From Mixophyes australis (Eukaryota > Chordata > Amphibia > Anura > Limnodynastidae), in contig JAVHZZ010000011.1 in the NCBI GenBank assembly GCA_036250195.1, positions 57,262,011 through 57,326,010 on the forward strand: 64,000 nt of DNA, in the 5' to 3' direction. Numbering within the stretch: position 1 is the first letter of the stretch; each line of letters begins with the position of its first letter. Position numbers and translations under genes: made by a program. The notes below the pieces were generated by a model that searched no databases, was not told the origin of the DNA, and worked only from the letters and a program-made list of their open reading frames with translations. This document shows, piece after piece, positions 39,358 through 50,500 of the stretch.

Positions 39358-40757
39358 TGTTACGAACACAATCCCAGCATTTATGACTTTGGGGTGTTTG
39401 CTGTATGAGGTTAAACATGATTCCAGCCCGCAGTCTCTCTCTACCTATCACACAGGTTATAGACCTACTGAGTCGTCCTGCAACAGCGCTCTCACACCCC
39501 CACACACTTCAGGTTTGCCTATTAAATACGGGCAATAGGACCCCAATATACTGTCCCACACTGGCACACAAGGCTTCTGGCTACCCACAGGGTAGCAAAG
39601 CCCACACCAGCAATCAAAGGGTTATCTTGTCACACCTCCAGTCTGTTACACAAATGTAAATGCAAGCACACATTAGTCTTGTTAGCCAAATGTATTAACA
39701 AATCACACACCGGCATTCAAAGGGTTAACTTGGTCGAGCTATATTCTTCTTAACAGGCTAATGGATTTGTTCGAGTATCAAGGACGCCACCTATTAATTT
39801 TATAGATTTAATATACAAAGGTACAGGGCATTCAGATCAAAAAAAACAATTACTAAACAATTGACATAACATACACAAGCAAAGCAGTTTAAAATAAAAG
39901 GAGTTACATTCAGAGTATAACTTACATGAGTTATATAGTCTGTGCCATGGTAAATTGGCTAGGAAGATGGACAGCTTATCAATGTGGATTGATTTTCCCA
40001 AAAGACTGATAATTTGGCCCTTTCCAAATACAGGTTTTTTTAAGCAAAATTAAATGGGACGGTCTTCACAGGGGCAGTGTTAATGCTACTAGGGGGGCAG
40101 GGATGTCCCCTGGTTTTCATTATAGCTTGCTCACAAAATTTCCAACATTTTGACCTTTGGGTAATTCTTCACAGATATATCCCAGAGACATAACTCCCCC
40201 TTCAATAAACTGGTCATAATCTCCCACACATTTAAATACCAAACATGATGGATTTATGACAATGTGACATACCTTTCCCAAAGATATGTGATTATAGCTG
40301 TTCCCGGATACCGCCAGTACCTGTCATTCACAACCGTGGCGTGATATCTGATCCTCAGTAGGGAATGGCACCCAGATTTCCCAAAATATGAACTATGAAG
40401 ACATTTTCCTTTTGAAGCTCATACTTTTATATACCTGTTTAGGCCTTCAAATGCTGTCTTTGCCTGTAAGATTCTCATCTAGTTATATGGCTCTCTCTAT
40501 TTTACACCTAGTGGCTCTTTTGTGTTTACACTACCTATTGAAGGAAGTCAATTAGGAAGTGAAATACATGTTCAAAACAATGGATGCCTAGGATCTGCAT
40601 ATCTTAATCTAGTCTCCTCACAAAGGGTCTGCTCAACCTAATTACCTCCTACTGGGCTAATTGACCAAATGTTTTAAAAAGGAAACAAACCTTTATCTGA
40701 GGGGAAAATCAGGTTCACTTCTATGTATCAATGTAATATTTTATTTGGGCCCTGACA
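39358..40757. repeat. Putative solo LTR, 1.4 kb
   Basis: Termini TGTTACGAAC...GGGCCCTGACA. Flanks CTTAA (39353-39357) and GTTAA (40758-40762) match at 4 of 5. The C/A-rich left part with repeated CACACCGGCATTCAAAGGGT and CACACCAGCAATCAAAGGGT phrases is LTR-like. No internal coding region. Confidence 0.5.
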
Positions 40758-41054
40758 GTTAATATTCTGTTTCATCATTTCAGATTTATGCTCTGAACCT
40801 GACACTTATGCATACCAAACTTTGCCTTGTATTTGCCTATATACAAATAAAACCTATGTGCTTTGGAACCACTGCGTTCGCATTGGAGAATCTTTTTTTT
40901 CAAACAATAGCTATGGACTTAACAGCTTTGGGGCTAGAAAAAGTGGACTCCACTCTACTTCAGGACTCGCAAAAATAACTGCTCAGTGTGTGAATTTTTT
41001 TTCCTAGCGTTGGTAGCTTTAATCCTGATATATTGAATACGGTGTTAAAGATCA

Positions 41055-41340
41055 GGGGTCTGATTCATTAAGGATCTTAACTTGAGAAAATTCTTATTTC
41101 AGTCTCCTGGACAAAACCATGTTACAATGCAAGGGATACAAATTAGTATTCTGTTTTGCACTTAAGTTAAATACTGACTGTTTTTTCATGTAGCACACAA
41201 ATATCAACTTTAAATATCAGTGTACAAATAAGCTATCAAGTATTTGTGTGCTACATGAAAAATTGCATTGTAACATGGTTTAGGCCAGGAGACTGAAATA
41301 AGAAGTTTCTCAAGTTAGGATCCTTAATGAATCAGGCCCC
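41055..41340. mobile_element. MITE family A, copy 2 (286 bp)
   Basis: Same terminal inverted repeats as 11534-11866 (GGGGTCTGATTCATTAAGGA ... TCCTTAATGAATCAGGCCCC). It lacks about 45 bases of the right arm between the CATGAAAAA and GCATTG landmarks, an internal deletion relative to copy 1. Confidence 0.85.
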
Positions 41341-41679
41341 AGATTTGTATGTTGAGCTCAAGAAAATTAATAAGTAAACATAACATGTGTTTAGATTTGT
41401 AGCTGTGTAAAGGCAAAGTTTGGTATACAAGAAATTAGCGCAGTGGAATAAAGACAATTGCTTAAAATTTGAGCAGGCAACAACTTCACCCACCTTATGT
41501 GAAAAGTAACAAAAAGTACAGCCAGGAAATACAGTGAACCTTGTAAATGATATCTTATTTTGAAAAAGAAAAGTGAAATGTACAATCAGGCTGCTTTAAT
41601 CCCAGCAATAGCTTATATATTTCCAGAGAATATGAAAAGGGAATATTGTCTCACCCTCATTTACTGCTGCAGACTCTAA

Positions 41680-41910
41680 GGGGGTATTCAATTGTTGCCG
41701 TTAACGCTCTCAAACGAGCGCTCTAAAAATATTAGCGTTAATACGGTAATTACTCGCTAAATTTCCGCTCGCAGCTCCCTGAGATTAAATTCAGCAAGTG
41801 AACTACCGTATTAATGGTATTTACGCGCATATTACAGTATAAACTGTAATATTTTTCGAGTGCTCGTTTTTTTTGTTTTAGCGCGTTAAAAGCAACAATT
41901 GAATACCCCT
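41680..41910. mobile_element. 231-bp MITE flanked by TAA
   Basis: Ends GGGGGTATTCAATTGTTGC and GCAACAATTGAATACCCC are inverted repeats, flanked by TAA at 41677-41679 and 41911-41913, which fits PIF/Harbinger-type target duplication. The interior folds back further (TACGGTA/TACCGTA, GAGCGC/GCGC-type arms). Confidence 0.82.
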
Positions 41911-42139
41911 TAAGAACAGGAATCTTCATTATGCAGAGATACTAATTCCAGCTGTTGACCCTGGGTGCAGTGAAAGTGTAGATAACAGAGCAGAGTAATT
42001 GACAAAGTATTGACAATAAACTAGAGAGATATTAGTATCTCATTCAATGGCAAGCTAAATCTCTGAAGTCTGGACTGCACCTATAAACTGTAAATATTTA
42101 AGTTGACTAATGATGAGAACCAAAAGTAAAAAAAAGTGC

Positions 42140-42300
42140 TTTATATCATCATCAACAACATTTATTTATATAACACCAGCAAATTCCGTAGCGCTTTACA
42201 ATTGGGAACAAACATTAATAAGACAGTACTGGGTAATACATAAAGACAGAGAGGTAAGAGAACCCTGCTCGCAAGCTTACAATCTATATCTGTACTAATT
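42140..42300 (+). mobile_element. L2/CR1-type LINE 3' tail
   Basis: ACATTTATTTATATAACACC followed by CAGCAAATTCCGTAGCGCTT and GCTCGCAAGCTTACAATCTA is the tail sequence of a LINE family widely dispersed in frogs (recognised from memory). Confidence 0.55.
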
Positions 42301-42600
42301 AAACTTCTTTTCTTAGACACAGGGATGGCCAGATATTTATTAACTTCTTCTCTATATTTGTTTCTCACTAGGGGAACCGTTCCAACTGTGGGGGTTACTG
42401 GAGAAGTGCATCATTATCCCTCAAGTGCACAGTCAGAAGTTAACATTGGGCCATTCAAAACTATTTTTCTTCTAGTTACCATGGCTCATACTAATTTACT
42501 TGGCCAAGATTTATTATTTAAAATGGGGTGTGTGATATACTGTACTTATGAGGGTGTGTTTTAGATATTCCAGGAAGGCAGGCACAGGAGGTGCAGGATA

Positions 42601-43078
42601 TACCATATTTCCCCATGTATATGACGCTCCACTGTATAAGACGCACCTATATATATCATGTGAAAAAATTGAGGATAAACATTATCCTCAATTTTTTCAC
42701 ATAGTAATTGTGCAGCATATACAGAGGAGAGACAACGCTATAGTCAATTCTGTCTTACCCTGTCAGATGATTCCTCTGTCAGGTAAAGTCTTCTGTCCGT
42801 CTGCTCCTGATGCTGGAAAGCCGCTTAAGGTCCTCTTCGCGTGGTCCGGATGTCCTTTCAGGACCTTGTCAAAGTCCTGAAAGGACATCCGGACATCGCG
42901 AAGAGGACCTTAAGCGGCTTTCCAGCATCAGGAGCAGACGGACAGAAGAAAGAAGACTTTACCTGACAGAGGAATCATCTGACAGGGTAAGTGCTACTAC
43001 CCCTGTATAAGACGCACCCAGTTATTGGACCCAACATTTTGGGGAAAAAGGTGCGTTTTATACATGGGGAAATACGAT
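42601..43078. mobile_element. Foldback MITE with ~113-bp hairpin arms
   Basis: Ends CATATTTCCCCATGTATATG and TTATACATGGGGAAATACG are inverted repeats. Inside, 42660-42700 is a perfect small hairpin (TTGAGGATAA/TTATCCTCAA). The sequence from 42754 to 42868 pairs almost completely with 42877-42991 (for example GTCCGGATGTCCTTTCAGGA with its complement). A transcript would form one very long hairpin. Confidence 0.88.
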
Positions 43079-43209
43079 ACATGACACACCAACAAGACCT
43101 AATGTAGCACTCCAACAGATACAAGTACTTGGTCCCTTATGGACTAAAGATGGACAGAACACTGAATTGATGGCTAATGTAACTCTCCGTTAGGATTAAA
43201 AAGAATGGT

Positions 43210-44064
43210 GAAGGCGGCGTGGCCTGGACGCCAACGGAGAGAGACAACTTGCTACGGAGCTCCGCAAAAGATTCTCCCTTCCAACATAAAAACAGAGCCC
43301 GATCTATGTGCGACCGTCCTACAGTGGTGACTGAACCTACTAAGCAGGCACAGAACCCCTTGAAAGCCCAGCACTCGCACTACAAGCAGCCTTAATTGCC
43401 CAGCGTGGGACCTGGTCCTTTGGGGATCCGACGCCCGGACTGCACTGACAGCGATATACGGCCTGTGGAAGCCGCAGCCTTGAGTTCTGTGGCGGACCTG
43501 AGCTCCGGACTTCCGCTTTTGGAGGACAACACTTCCGGTTGGCGGCACTGGCTTTCGGTCGGCGGCTCTGCAGCGGACTTCACCCGCACATGAGAGGAGA
43601 GGGGCTGCAGTCTTGTGAGGCTACCTGGGGCTGAGGGAGACTGGTCTTCAGCCGACTGGCTGGCACTGCCCACTGCTGCTGACATTGGGGCTGACCCCCT
43701 CCTGCTTGTCACCCCACCGGAGATTCCACTGGCAAGCTGTTTAGATCTCAGCACGTCTCCGCCCACAGAGGACCCTCAACAATTGCAGCAGGCCTGCAAA
43801 ATACTGCTGGAGGGGTGAGTGGTATATGCCCCATTCTTTGTTTGCCCAACTGCGCATCTATATATTAAAATCTCACAGGAGAGTCCACCAAGAGACGGAC
43901 CCTGAGGTTAACTATAGGCGGATAAAGGCTGTGCGGTTCTTGCCCCCTCACATAAGTCACCTTCTGGGTCCCCCCTTGTCTTGTCTTGTTACACAGCTAT
44001 ATTGGTGACCAACTTTGAAGTTTGTCAGCAACCCTATACCTGTTATAGACATTTGTGAATTATA
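43210..44064 (+). other. 5' region of the L1-type LINE
   Basis: GC-rich, starting GAAGGCGGCGTGGCCTGGAC, a style typical of L1/Tx1 5' untranslated regions. Several short open stretches here are not conserved coding. Ends at the PLE target duplication TGTGAATTATA. Confidence 0.55.
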
Positions 44065-44767
44065 ATTTGGAAAAAGCCCAAGCGCTGTCTATCTTTGTCA
44101 AACCAAATCTATTTAAGTGAGGTGCTGCCCTTAGGGGTCTGAAAGTTCTCTCAAACATTCACAGTATTCTGAAGCAAAGGATGTTATCCCTGGCGCTCCA
44201 TCACTTAAAAATATGATAATAATGCCACAAACTTGTGCATAACTTGGTATTGTATTTATTAAAAATGCTAAAACATATATATTTTTTTGGCCAGAGTAAA
44301 GATGAACATCCAGACGTAGGTTCTATAATCTATTACTGCAGGCTGAATAAAACATGGATCTGATGAAAGGCTGAAACATCAAAATGTTCTCCACAATATA
44401 TAGAATACTTCAGCCATTAAAAATTATAATCAGTACAAAGTTCTAAGTTTCTAACTGAAGTTTCTTTTTAATATCTTGCAAAAGTCTTTAAACTTACAGT
44501 TTAGGAGATAGAAAGTCAGAAACCAGATAATCCTTTTAAGGTTCGTTTTTGCATCCACAGCGAGCGCTCTAGCTGCGATGTCCCATATGTTTGAACTCCG
44601 TTCTGTGTATGTGTGTCCTGCTGTCACTCACCGGACTGTGAGTGCTTCTTCTCGGACCTTTAGGAACCGTGGTCGTCCTCCATCCTGAGGTTCTGTGCAT
44701 GCGCAGCCCTTTCAAATCCTTCAGTACATGTTCCTTTAACTTAATTGGCAGATCAGGCAACACTCCC

Positions 44768-44808
44768 TATATTAAGCACCTGTGGTCAACACCACGTTGC
44801 CTGATCTT
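44768..44808 (+). promoter_or_regulatory. Predicted LTR promoter: TATA-like box and RNA start
   Basis: TATATTAA at 44768-44775 is followed 31 bases after its first base by GCCTGATCTT (44799-44808), the predicted 5' end of the transcript, which is complementary to the primer-binding region after the LTR. An inverted copy of the same motif (AGATCAGGC, 44750-44758) lies upstream of the box. Confidence 0.5.
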
Positions 44809-44980
44809 GGAGTCTCATTCCTCATGAGTCTCTGAAGGTGTTCCTGTGTTTCCTCGTGTATTCAGCGCTGCTGATTCCTGTGGTTTCCAAACCACTTCTA
44901 CCTCTGTGGTTTCCAAACCACTTCTACTACTGTGGTTCCCATACCACTTCTACCATCAACTGTATCATCGTGACTGTTTG

Positions 44981-45318
44981 CTGATTCCTATCCGCTGCCT
45001 CCGTGCACTACAGTCTTCTAAACCACTTCAACGCTATTATATATCATTGTGACTGTTTGCTGATTCCTATCCGCTGCCTCCGTGCACTCCAGCCTTACTT
45101 CACATCCACTCACCTGTTCATCATCAAGTCTGTGAGCTGATTCCTATCCGCTGCCTCCGTGCACTACAGTCTCCAGTTTGCAACTCGCCTGTGTTCATCA
45201 TCGTGACTGTTAGCTGATTCCTATCCGCTGCCTCCGTGCACTACAGTCTCCAGCTTGCAACTCGCCTGTGTTCATCATCGTGACTGTTAGCTGATTCCTA
45301 TCCGCTGCCCCTGTGCAT
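44981..45318 (+). repeat. Tandem repeats CTGATTCCTATCCGCTGCC in the LTR
   Basis: The phrase recurs with CCGTGCACTACAGTCTCC spacing about every 55-80 bases, with about six copies here and the same in the 3' LTR. It lies downstream of the predicted start, hence in the RNA leader. Confidence 0.9.
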
Positions 45319-46081
45319 TGCAGCCTCATCTCAGCTCTCCTGTGTTTGCTTCGAGACTGCTGCTCTCATTGCCATCTGCTACACTTCGTGATCAACAGCT
45401 CCTGGTCTACTCTGCTCTCCCGTGTTCCATCGCTGTTGGTACCTGTTGGTTGCTACTGGTTACCTCCATGTGCCCGCAGAGCCCCGCTGCTGCTGACAGC
45501 GCTGTCGTCCATCTCCTGCTGATCCGCTCTCCACGCCTTCACGTGTCCCGCTGGTCTCTACCCTCCTGTCAGCATTGGATTCGTATCTCATCAACTACTC
45601 CTCTGCTGGATCATCTCCATTCTCCTGGGTCCCTCCTGAGTCCAGTTCCACGTGTTACTGATTCCTGTGGATTCGTGTCCCTGTTGGTCTACTTACCTGT
45701 GCGCTGCACCTACTAGACCGCTGCCTCATCCATCCAGGGACTTCTCATCCAGCCGGCCTGCTGCCGCTCAGGTATCGCTGCACTCCTATCTGACTGCCTG
45801 CTTCTGAACCACGGTATGCATACTTCTCATTGACTGTGCTGGTGTATTGCATATCTTGCTGGACTGTGTTGGTTCTCTTTGGAGTCTGCTATCCGCTGAG
45901 TCTATTGCCATCATTGACTGTGTTATCTTGTGCTGGACTACTTCAAGAGACTTTCTATATTTGCAGATCCGTTCAGTCATTTATATATATATATTGTGCA
46001 TATTACTGTGGATCGTGTATAAGGTGCCCGTGTATATCCTGTGTTGCAGTCTCTCCCCGTGTACCTCCTCACATATATATT

Positions 46082-46341
46082 CAGTGGTACAACTTGCTGA
46101 TGACAGACCACTGATCCCTGTTTCCTGTATCACCTGTTCCAGTATCCTCTCACATAGCAGTGGTACAACTTGCTCCCGCAGTTCACTGACTACCCGGATA
46201 CCTCCACTTGGATTCCATTCCTTCACTCAGACAGCGGTACAACTTGCTATCCGCAGACCGCTGACTCTCATCACTTCCTTGTTTCTGTTGGACATTCCTC
46301 CTCACTATAGCAGTGGTACAACTTGCTATCGCAGACCACTG
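46082..46341 (+). other. Four repeated stem-loops in the retrotransposon leader
   Basis: CAGTGGT/ACCACTG arms enclose a loop starting TACAACTTGCT at 46082-46113, 46158-46188 (right arm damaged, TTCACTG) and 46311-46341. At 46232-46263 the arms are CAGCGGT/ACCGCTG, a compensatory T-A to C-G change. The 3' LTR has the same four at 52266, 52342, 52416 and 52495, with the second intact. Confidence 0.8.
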
Positions 46342-46556
46342 ACTACCTTCACGTGCCCTTGTCCATACAGTTCCTCGTGTATTATTACCTCCATATTACC
46401 AGTGCTGCTAGTCATAGACTTTCCTGAGCATCTCATCATCTATCATTTCCTGTTCCGTGATCACCCAGCTACCAGAGTACCCTATTACCATCTACATTGC
46501 TCTGGTAAGCCTACCACCTGGTGATCCCTGGGTAAAGACTCCTAGTGCCCGTGACA

Positions 46557-46569
46557 GTAAGATCAGGCC
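46557..46569 (+). promoter_or_regulatory. Putative primer-binding region (self-priming type)
   Basis: AAGATCAGGC (46559-46568), two bases after the LTR, is the exact complement of GCCTGATCTT at the predicted RNA start. It does not begin with TGG as a tRNA-primed site would. The gag ATG starts at 46570, only 13 bases after the LTR. Confidence 0.55.
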
Positions 46570-47502
46570 ATGACAGACCCAGATACGGAACCTACCGCCA
46601 AAGAGATGCTGCAGCATCTGGTCAGCCGTGTGGAGCAACAGGATGCCCGCCAACAGCTGTTACTTCAGTGTTATCAGTCATTAACCTCCCAAGGAACATC
46701 TGGACAGACTGTGACAGCTACTACTGAGGCTCCTGTGCTTTCCTCCGTTTCCCCAGTGCCATCCCAGGTGTCTACAGCTTCCACGCTTCACCTGCCTACT
46801 CCGTCAAAGTACGATGGAGACCCCAAAACTTGTAGGGGTTTCCTTAACCAATGTTCAGTCCATTTTGAGCTCCAACCTCAAAATTTTTCTACCCATCGTT
46901 CCAGAGTGGCCTATCTTATCTCTTTGTTTTCAGGAAAAGCCCTGGCTTGGGCATCCCCTCTGTGGGAAAGAAACGATCCAATATTACAAGATAGTGCCAA
47001 ATTTATTTCTACATTCCGAAGTGTGTTCGATGAACCAGGTCGTGTGACCTCCGCTGCTTCCAGCATCCTCCGTCTGCGACAAGGATCTCATACAGTAGGC
47101 CAGTATGTCATTCAATTTAGGATCTTAGCCTCTGAACTTCAGTGGAACACTGAAGCCCTAGTTGCCGCCTTCTGGCAGGGGCTCTCCGATAAAATTAAAG
47201 ATGCACTGACTACTCAGGAGCTTCCTTCGTCACTTGAAGATTTGATCTCTCTATGCCATCGTGTTGATATGAGATTTCGTGAAAGAGAGGCTGAGAAAAC
47301 GACTTCTGCTAAAGCACCTCTTCGTTCTAACCCTCAATTTCGTCCAGTGTCACCCACTGTGATTCCCATGGAGATAGAACGTTCCAAATTATCTTCTGAG
47401 GAGAGAAAACGAAGAGTAAAGAATAGACTCTGTATCTATTGTGCTGATTCCACTCATGTCCTCAGCTCCTGCCCTAAGAGATCGGGAAATGCCAGGCCCT
47501 AA
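46570..47502 (+). CDS. Gag of the sushi-type retrotransposon
   Basis: Gag has 310 codons. The N-terminal ~60 residues are a glutamine-rich helix, then a Ser/Thr/Pro linker. The capsid-like region (about 75-245) begins LPTPSKYDGDPKTCRGFLNQC and includes Y-L-x-S-L-F-S-G-K-A-L-A-W-type and LRQGSHTVGQYVIQF-type segments characteristic of the retrotransposon gag (PEG10/RTL) family. A basic stretch (MEIERSKLSSEERKRR) precedes the zinc knuckle CIYCADSTHVLSSC (about 288-301). It forms the particle and binds RNA. The stop (47500-47502) follows a slippery heptamer, and pol continues in the -1 frame. Confidence 0.93.
   Translation: MTDPDTEPTAKEMLQHLVSRVEQQDARQQLLLQCYQSLTSQGTSGQTVTATTEAPVLSSVSPVPSQVSTASTLHLPTPSKYDGDPKTCRGFLNQCSVHFELQPQNFSTHRSRVAYLISLFSGKALAWASPLWERNDPILQDSAKFISTFRSVFDEPGRVTSAASSILRLRQGSHTVGQYVIQFRILASELQWNTEALVAAFWQGLSDKIKDALTTQELPSSLEDLISLCHRVDMRFREREAEKTTSAKAPLRSNPQFRPVSPTVIPMEIERSKLSSEERKRRVKNRLCIYCADSTHVLSSCPKRSGNARP
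47484..47490 (+). other. -1 ribosomal frameshift heptamer GGGAAAT
   Basis: The heptamer is read G-GGA-AAT in the gag frame, the correct X-XXY-YYZ phase, 10 bases before the gag stop. The -1 frame is open from here into pol. PEG10 and other sushi-derived genes use GGGAAAC in the same place. Confidence 0.75.
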
Positions 47503-50500
47503 CTAGTTCTGGAGAGGTGAAGTTAGGGTCCCTGGAGTCCTCTCCATCGTCTATGAAATCTAAAGTCTGCGCTTTTGATGTTACAATTTCCTTTGCTACC
47601 AAAACCTTTGAGTCACAGGCATTGATTGATTCCGGAGCAGCAGGAAATTTTATTTCCAAATCATTAGTAAATCAATGGTCTCTACCAGTGATTACCTTAA
47701 AAACACCCATTACTGTGACGGCTATAGATGGATCACGTCTCATCAACGGTCTCATCACCCAGAGTACGTCTCCAGTAACCCTTCAGATTGGTGCCCTGCA
47801 TCATGAAAAAATATCGTTTTTAATCCTTCCTGTTACGACAAGTCCGATTGTCTTAGGCCTTCCATGGCTTCAGTGTCACTCTCCCCAGATTGACTGGCGC
47901 ACCCCTCAAGTCACGTCTTGGGGGTCTGAATGTCATCATCGTTGCCTTTCTCAAGTCATTCCTCTCAAAGTACAGCAATCTTCCATCTCATCTACCTCAC
48001 CGGGACTCCCTCCTCAATATGCTTCATTTACTGATGTTTTTGATAAAGCTCAGTCTGAACGTCTTCCTCCTCATCGTTCTTGGGATTGTCCGATCGACCT
48101 TCTTCCTGGCAAGACTCCTCCCAGGGGCCGGGTCTATCCACTCTCGTTACCTGAAACTCAAGCTACATCTGAGTATATACAGGAGAACCTTCAGCGTGGG
48201 TTCATTCGACCTTCCACCTCGCACGCTGGAGCTGGGTTCTTCTTCGTCAAAAAGAAGGATGGATCATTACGCCCTTGCATAGATTTTCGTGGACTCAATG
48301 CCATTACTATCAAGAATCGGTATCCCATTCCGCTGATCACTGAGCTATTCGATCGCATCAAGGGAGCCCGTATCTTTACTAAGTTGGATCTTCGTGGTGC
48401 CTACAATTTAATCAGAATCCGTTCCGGTGACGAATGGAAGACAGCGTTTAACACCAGAGACGGGCATTACGAATATCTGGTAATGCCTTTCGGGCTGTGT
48501 AATGCCCCCGCTGTTTTTCAAGGCTTCATCAATGAGATCTTTCGGGACTTATTATATGTATGTGTCGTCGTCTACCTGGACGACATATTGATTTTTTCAC
48601 AGGACCTGCCTTCTCACCACCAACATGTGGCAGAAGTCCTCTCCAGGCTACGGAAAAATTCATTGTTCTGTAAATTAGAAAAATGTTCATTCGAATTACC
48701 CCAGATTCCATTCTTGGGGTATATAGTTTCCGGAGTTGGCCTGAAGATGGATCCAGACAAGGTGAATGCTGTACTACATTGGCCCCAGCCAACTACTCTT
48801 CGTGCTATCCAGCGTTTTTTAGGTTTTGCCAATTACTATAGACGCTTCATTCAAGACTTTTCTTCCATTGCATCTCCTATTGTGGCCCTGACTCGAAAAG
48901 GGGCTAATCCTAAGCAATGGTCACCTGAGGCTCTTCAAGCCTTTCAAACACTAAAAGAGTCCTTCTCTTCGGCTCCAATCCTTCGACAGCCTGATGTGAC
49001 ACTCCCCTTCTTTCTAGAAGTAGATGCCTCTAATGTGGGCTTAGGAGCTATTCTCTCCCAACGCTCGGAACAGCAAAAATTCCACCCTTGTGCCTTCTAT
49101 TCTCGGGGTCTCCTGCCCGCAGAGAAGAATTATACTATCGGGGACAAGGAATTACTGGCTATCAAAGCCGCATTAGAGGAATGGAGATACTTATTGGCGG
49201 GAGCTCGCCATCCGGTGACGATCTTCACGGATCATAAGAACTTGTCATATCTCCAGTCTGCCCAATGCTTGAACCCTCGTCAAGCAAGATGGTCTCTTTT
49301 CTTTTCCCGTTTCGAATTAATAATAACCTTCAAACCAGCTGCCAAGAACAAAAAAGCGGACGCTTTATCTAGAGCCTTTGTGACGTCCTCTGATATAGAA
49401 GAGGTTTCCAACCATACCATTCTAGACCCCAAATGTATCTCACTGGCTGCTTCATCCACCAGAACGCTACCATTTGGGAAGACCCTCGTGCCTCCTACTC
49501 TAAGGAGGAAAATCCTTTCGTGGTTCCATGCCTCTCGTTTTTCTGGACACGCCGGTGAACACAAGACCTTTGAGATTCTCTCTCGAAGTTACTGGTGGCC
49601 TTCAATGAGGAGAGACGTCAAAGAGTTCATTGCTTCCTGTGAATTATGTTCCCAGTTCAAATCCTCCCGCAGAACTCCAGCAGGGTTGCTGCGACCACTA
49701 CCCATTCCGTCCAAACCATGGACCCATATTAGTATGGATTTCGTTACTGACTTACCACCTAGTAAGAATCATAACACTATTTGGGTGGTGGTGGACAGAT
49801 TTTCGAAGATGGCTCATTTCATCCCTCTGTCTGGTTTGCCTTCCTCGTCTATCCTGGCTGAACATTTCATTAAAGAAATCTTCCGTATCCATGGATGTCC
49901 GTCTGAGATTGTGTCTGATAGAGGAGTACAATTCGTTTCCAGATTCTGGCGAGCCATTTGTAAAACCTTGGGCATACGATTAGCACTCTCATCTTCTTAC
50001 CATCCGCAATCTAACGGACAAACTGAACGTGTCAATCAAGATCTTGAGACTTTTATAAGAATGTTTTCATCAGCCAATCAAGACAACTGGGTAGAGTTGC
50101 TTCCTTGGGCTGAATTCGCCCATAACAACATGTACCATGAGTCATCATCCAAAACTCCATTTTTTGTGGTCTACGGTCACCATCCGTCTTTTCCGGAATT
50201 TCCTGCCCTCCCGCCCACCCAAGTTCCTGCGGTGGAAACTGTTTGTCAGACCTTTAAAAATATCTGGTCTCAGGTCAAAACCTGTTTAAAGAAGACATCT
50301 ATCAAATATAAATCTTTCGCAGATAAGAAGAGGCGGGCTATTCCACCACTAAAAATTGGAGATCGTGTCTGGTTATCCACCAAAAATATTCGTTTGAAGG
50401 TCCCATCCATGAAATTCGCCCCTCGTTTTATTGGTCCATATAGGATCATTCAAGTAATCAATTCAGTATGTGTGAAACTTCTTCTTCCTAAGAATCTTCG

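Larger units (their letters stand above)
44622..46556 (+). repeat. 5' LTR of the sushi-type element
   Basis: TGTCACTCACCGG ... CTAGTGCCCGTGACA, 1935 bp, with TGTCA/TGACA termini. It contains a TATA-like box, a repeated CTGATTCCTATCCGCTGCCT unit (about six between 44981 and 45310), hairpin repeats GTGGTTTCCAAACCAC (44879-44930), and four stem-loops (46082-46341). Compared with the 3' LTR there are few substitutions and small indels, for example near 45955-46000. Confidence 0.95.

Noticed and set aside
42110..42298. Possible small gene overlapping a conserved-looking sequence
   Set aside because: The conserved look comes from a dispersed LINE tail, and the frame is not coding.
43392..43818. 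Serine/proline-rich open stretches on both strands
   Set aside because: GC-rich L1 5' region; overlapping open frames on both strands are expected from composition.
45318..46524. Open stretches of 132 and 225 codons in the gypsy 5' LTR (repeated in the 3' LTR)
   Set aside because: They lie in the repetitive leader, differ in frame between LTRs, and resemble no known protein. Stem-loop repeats explain the sequence better.
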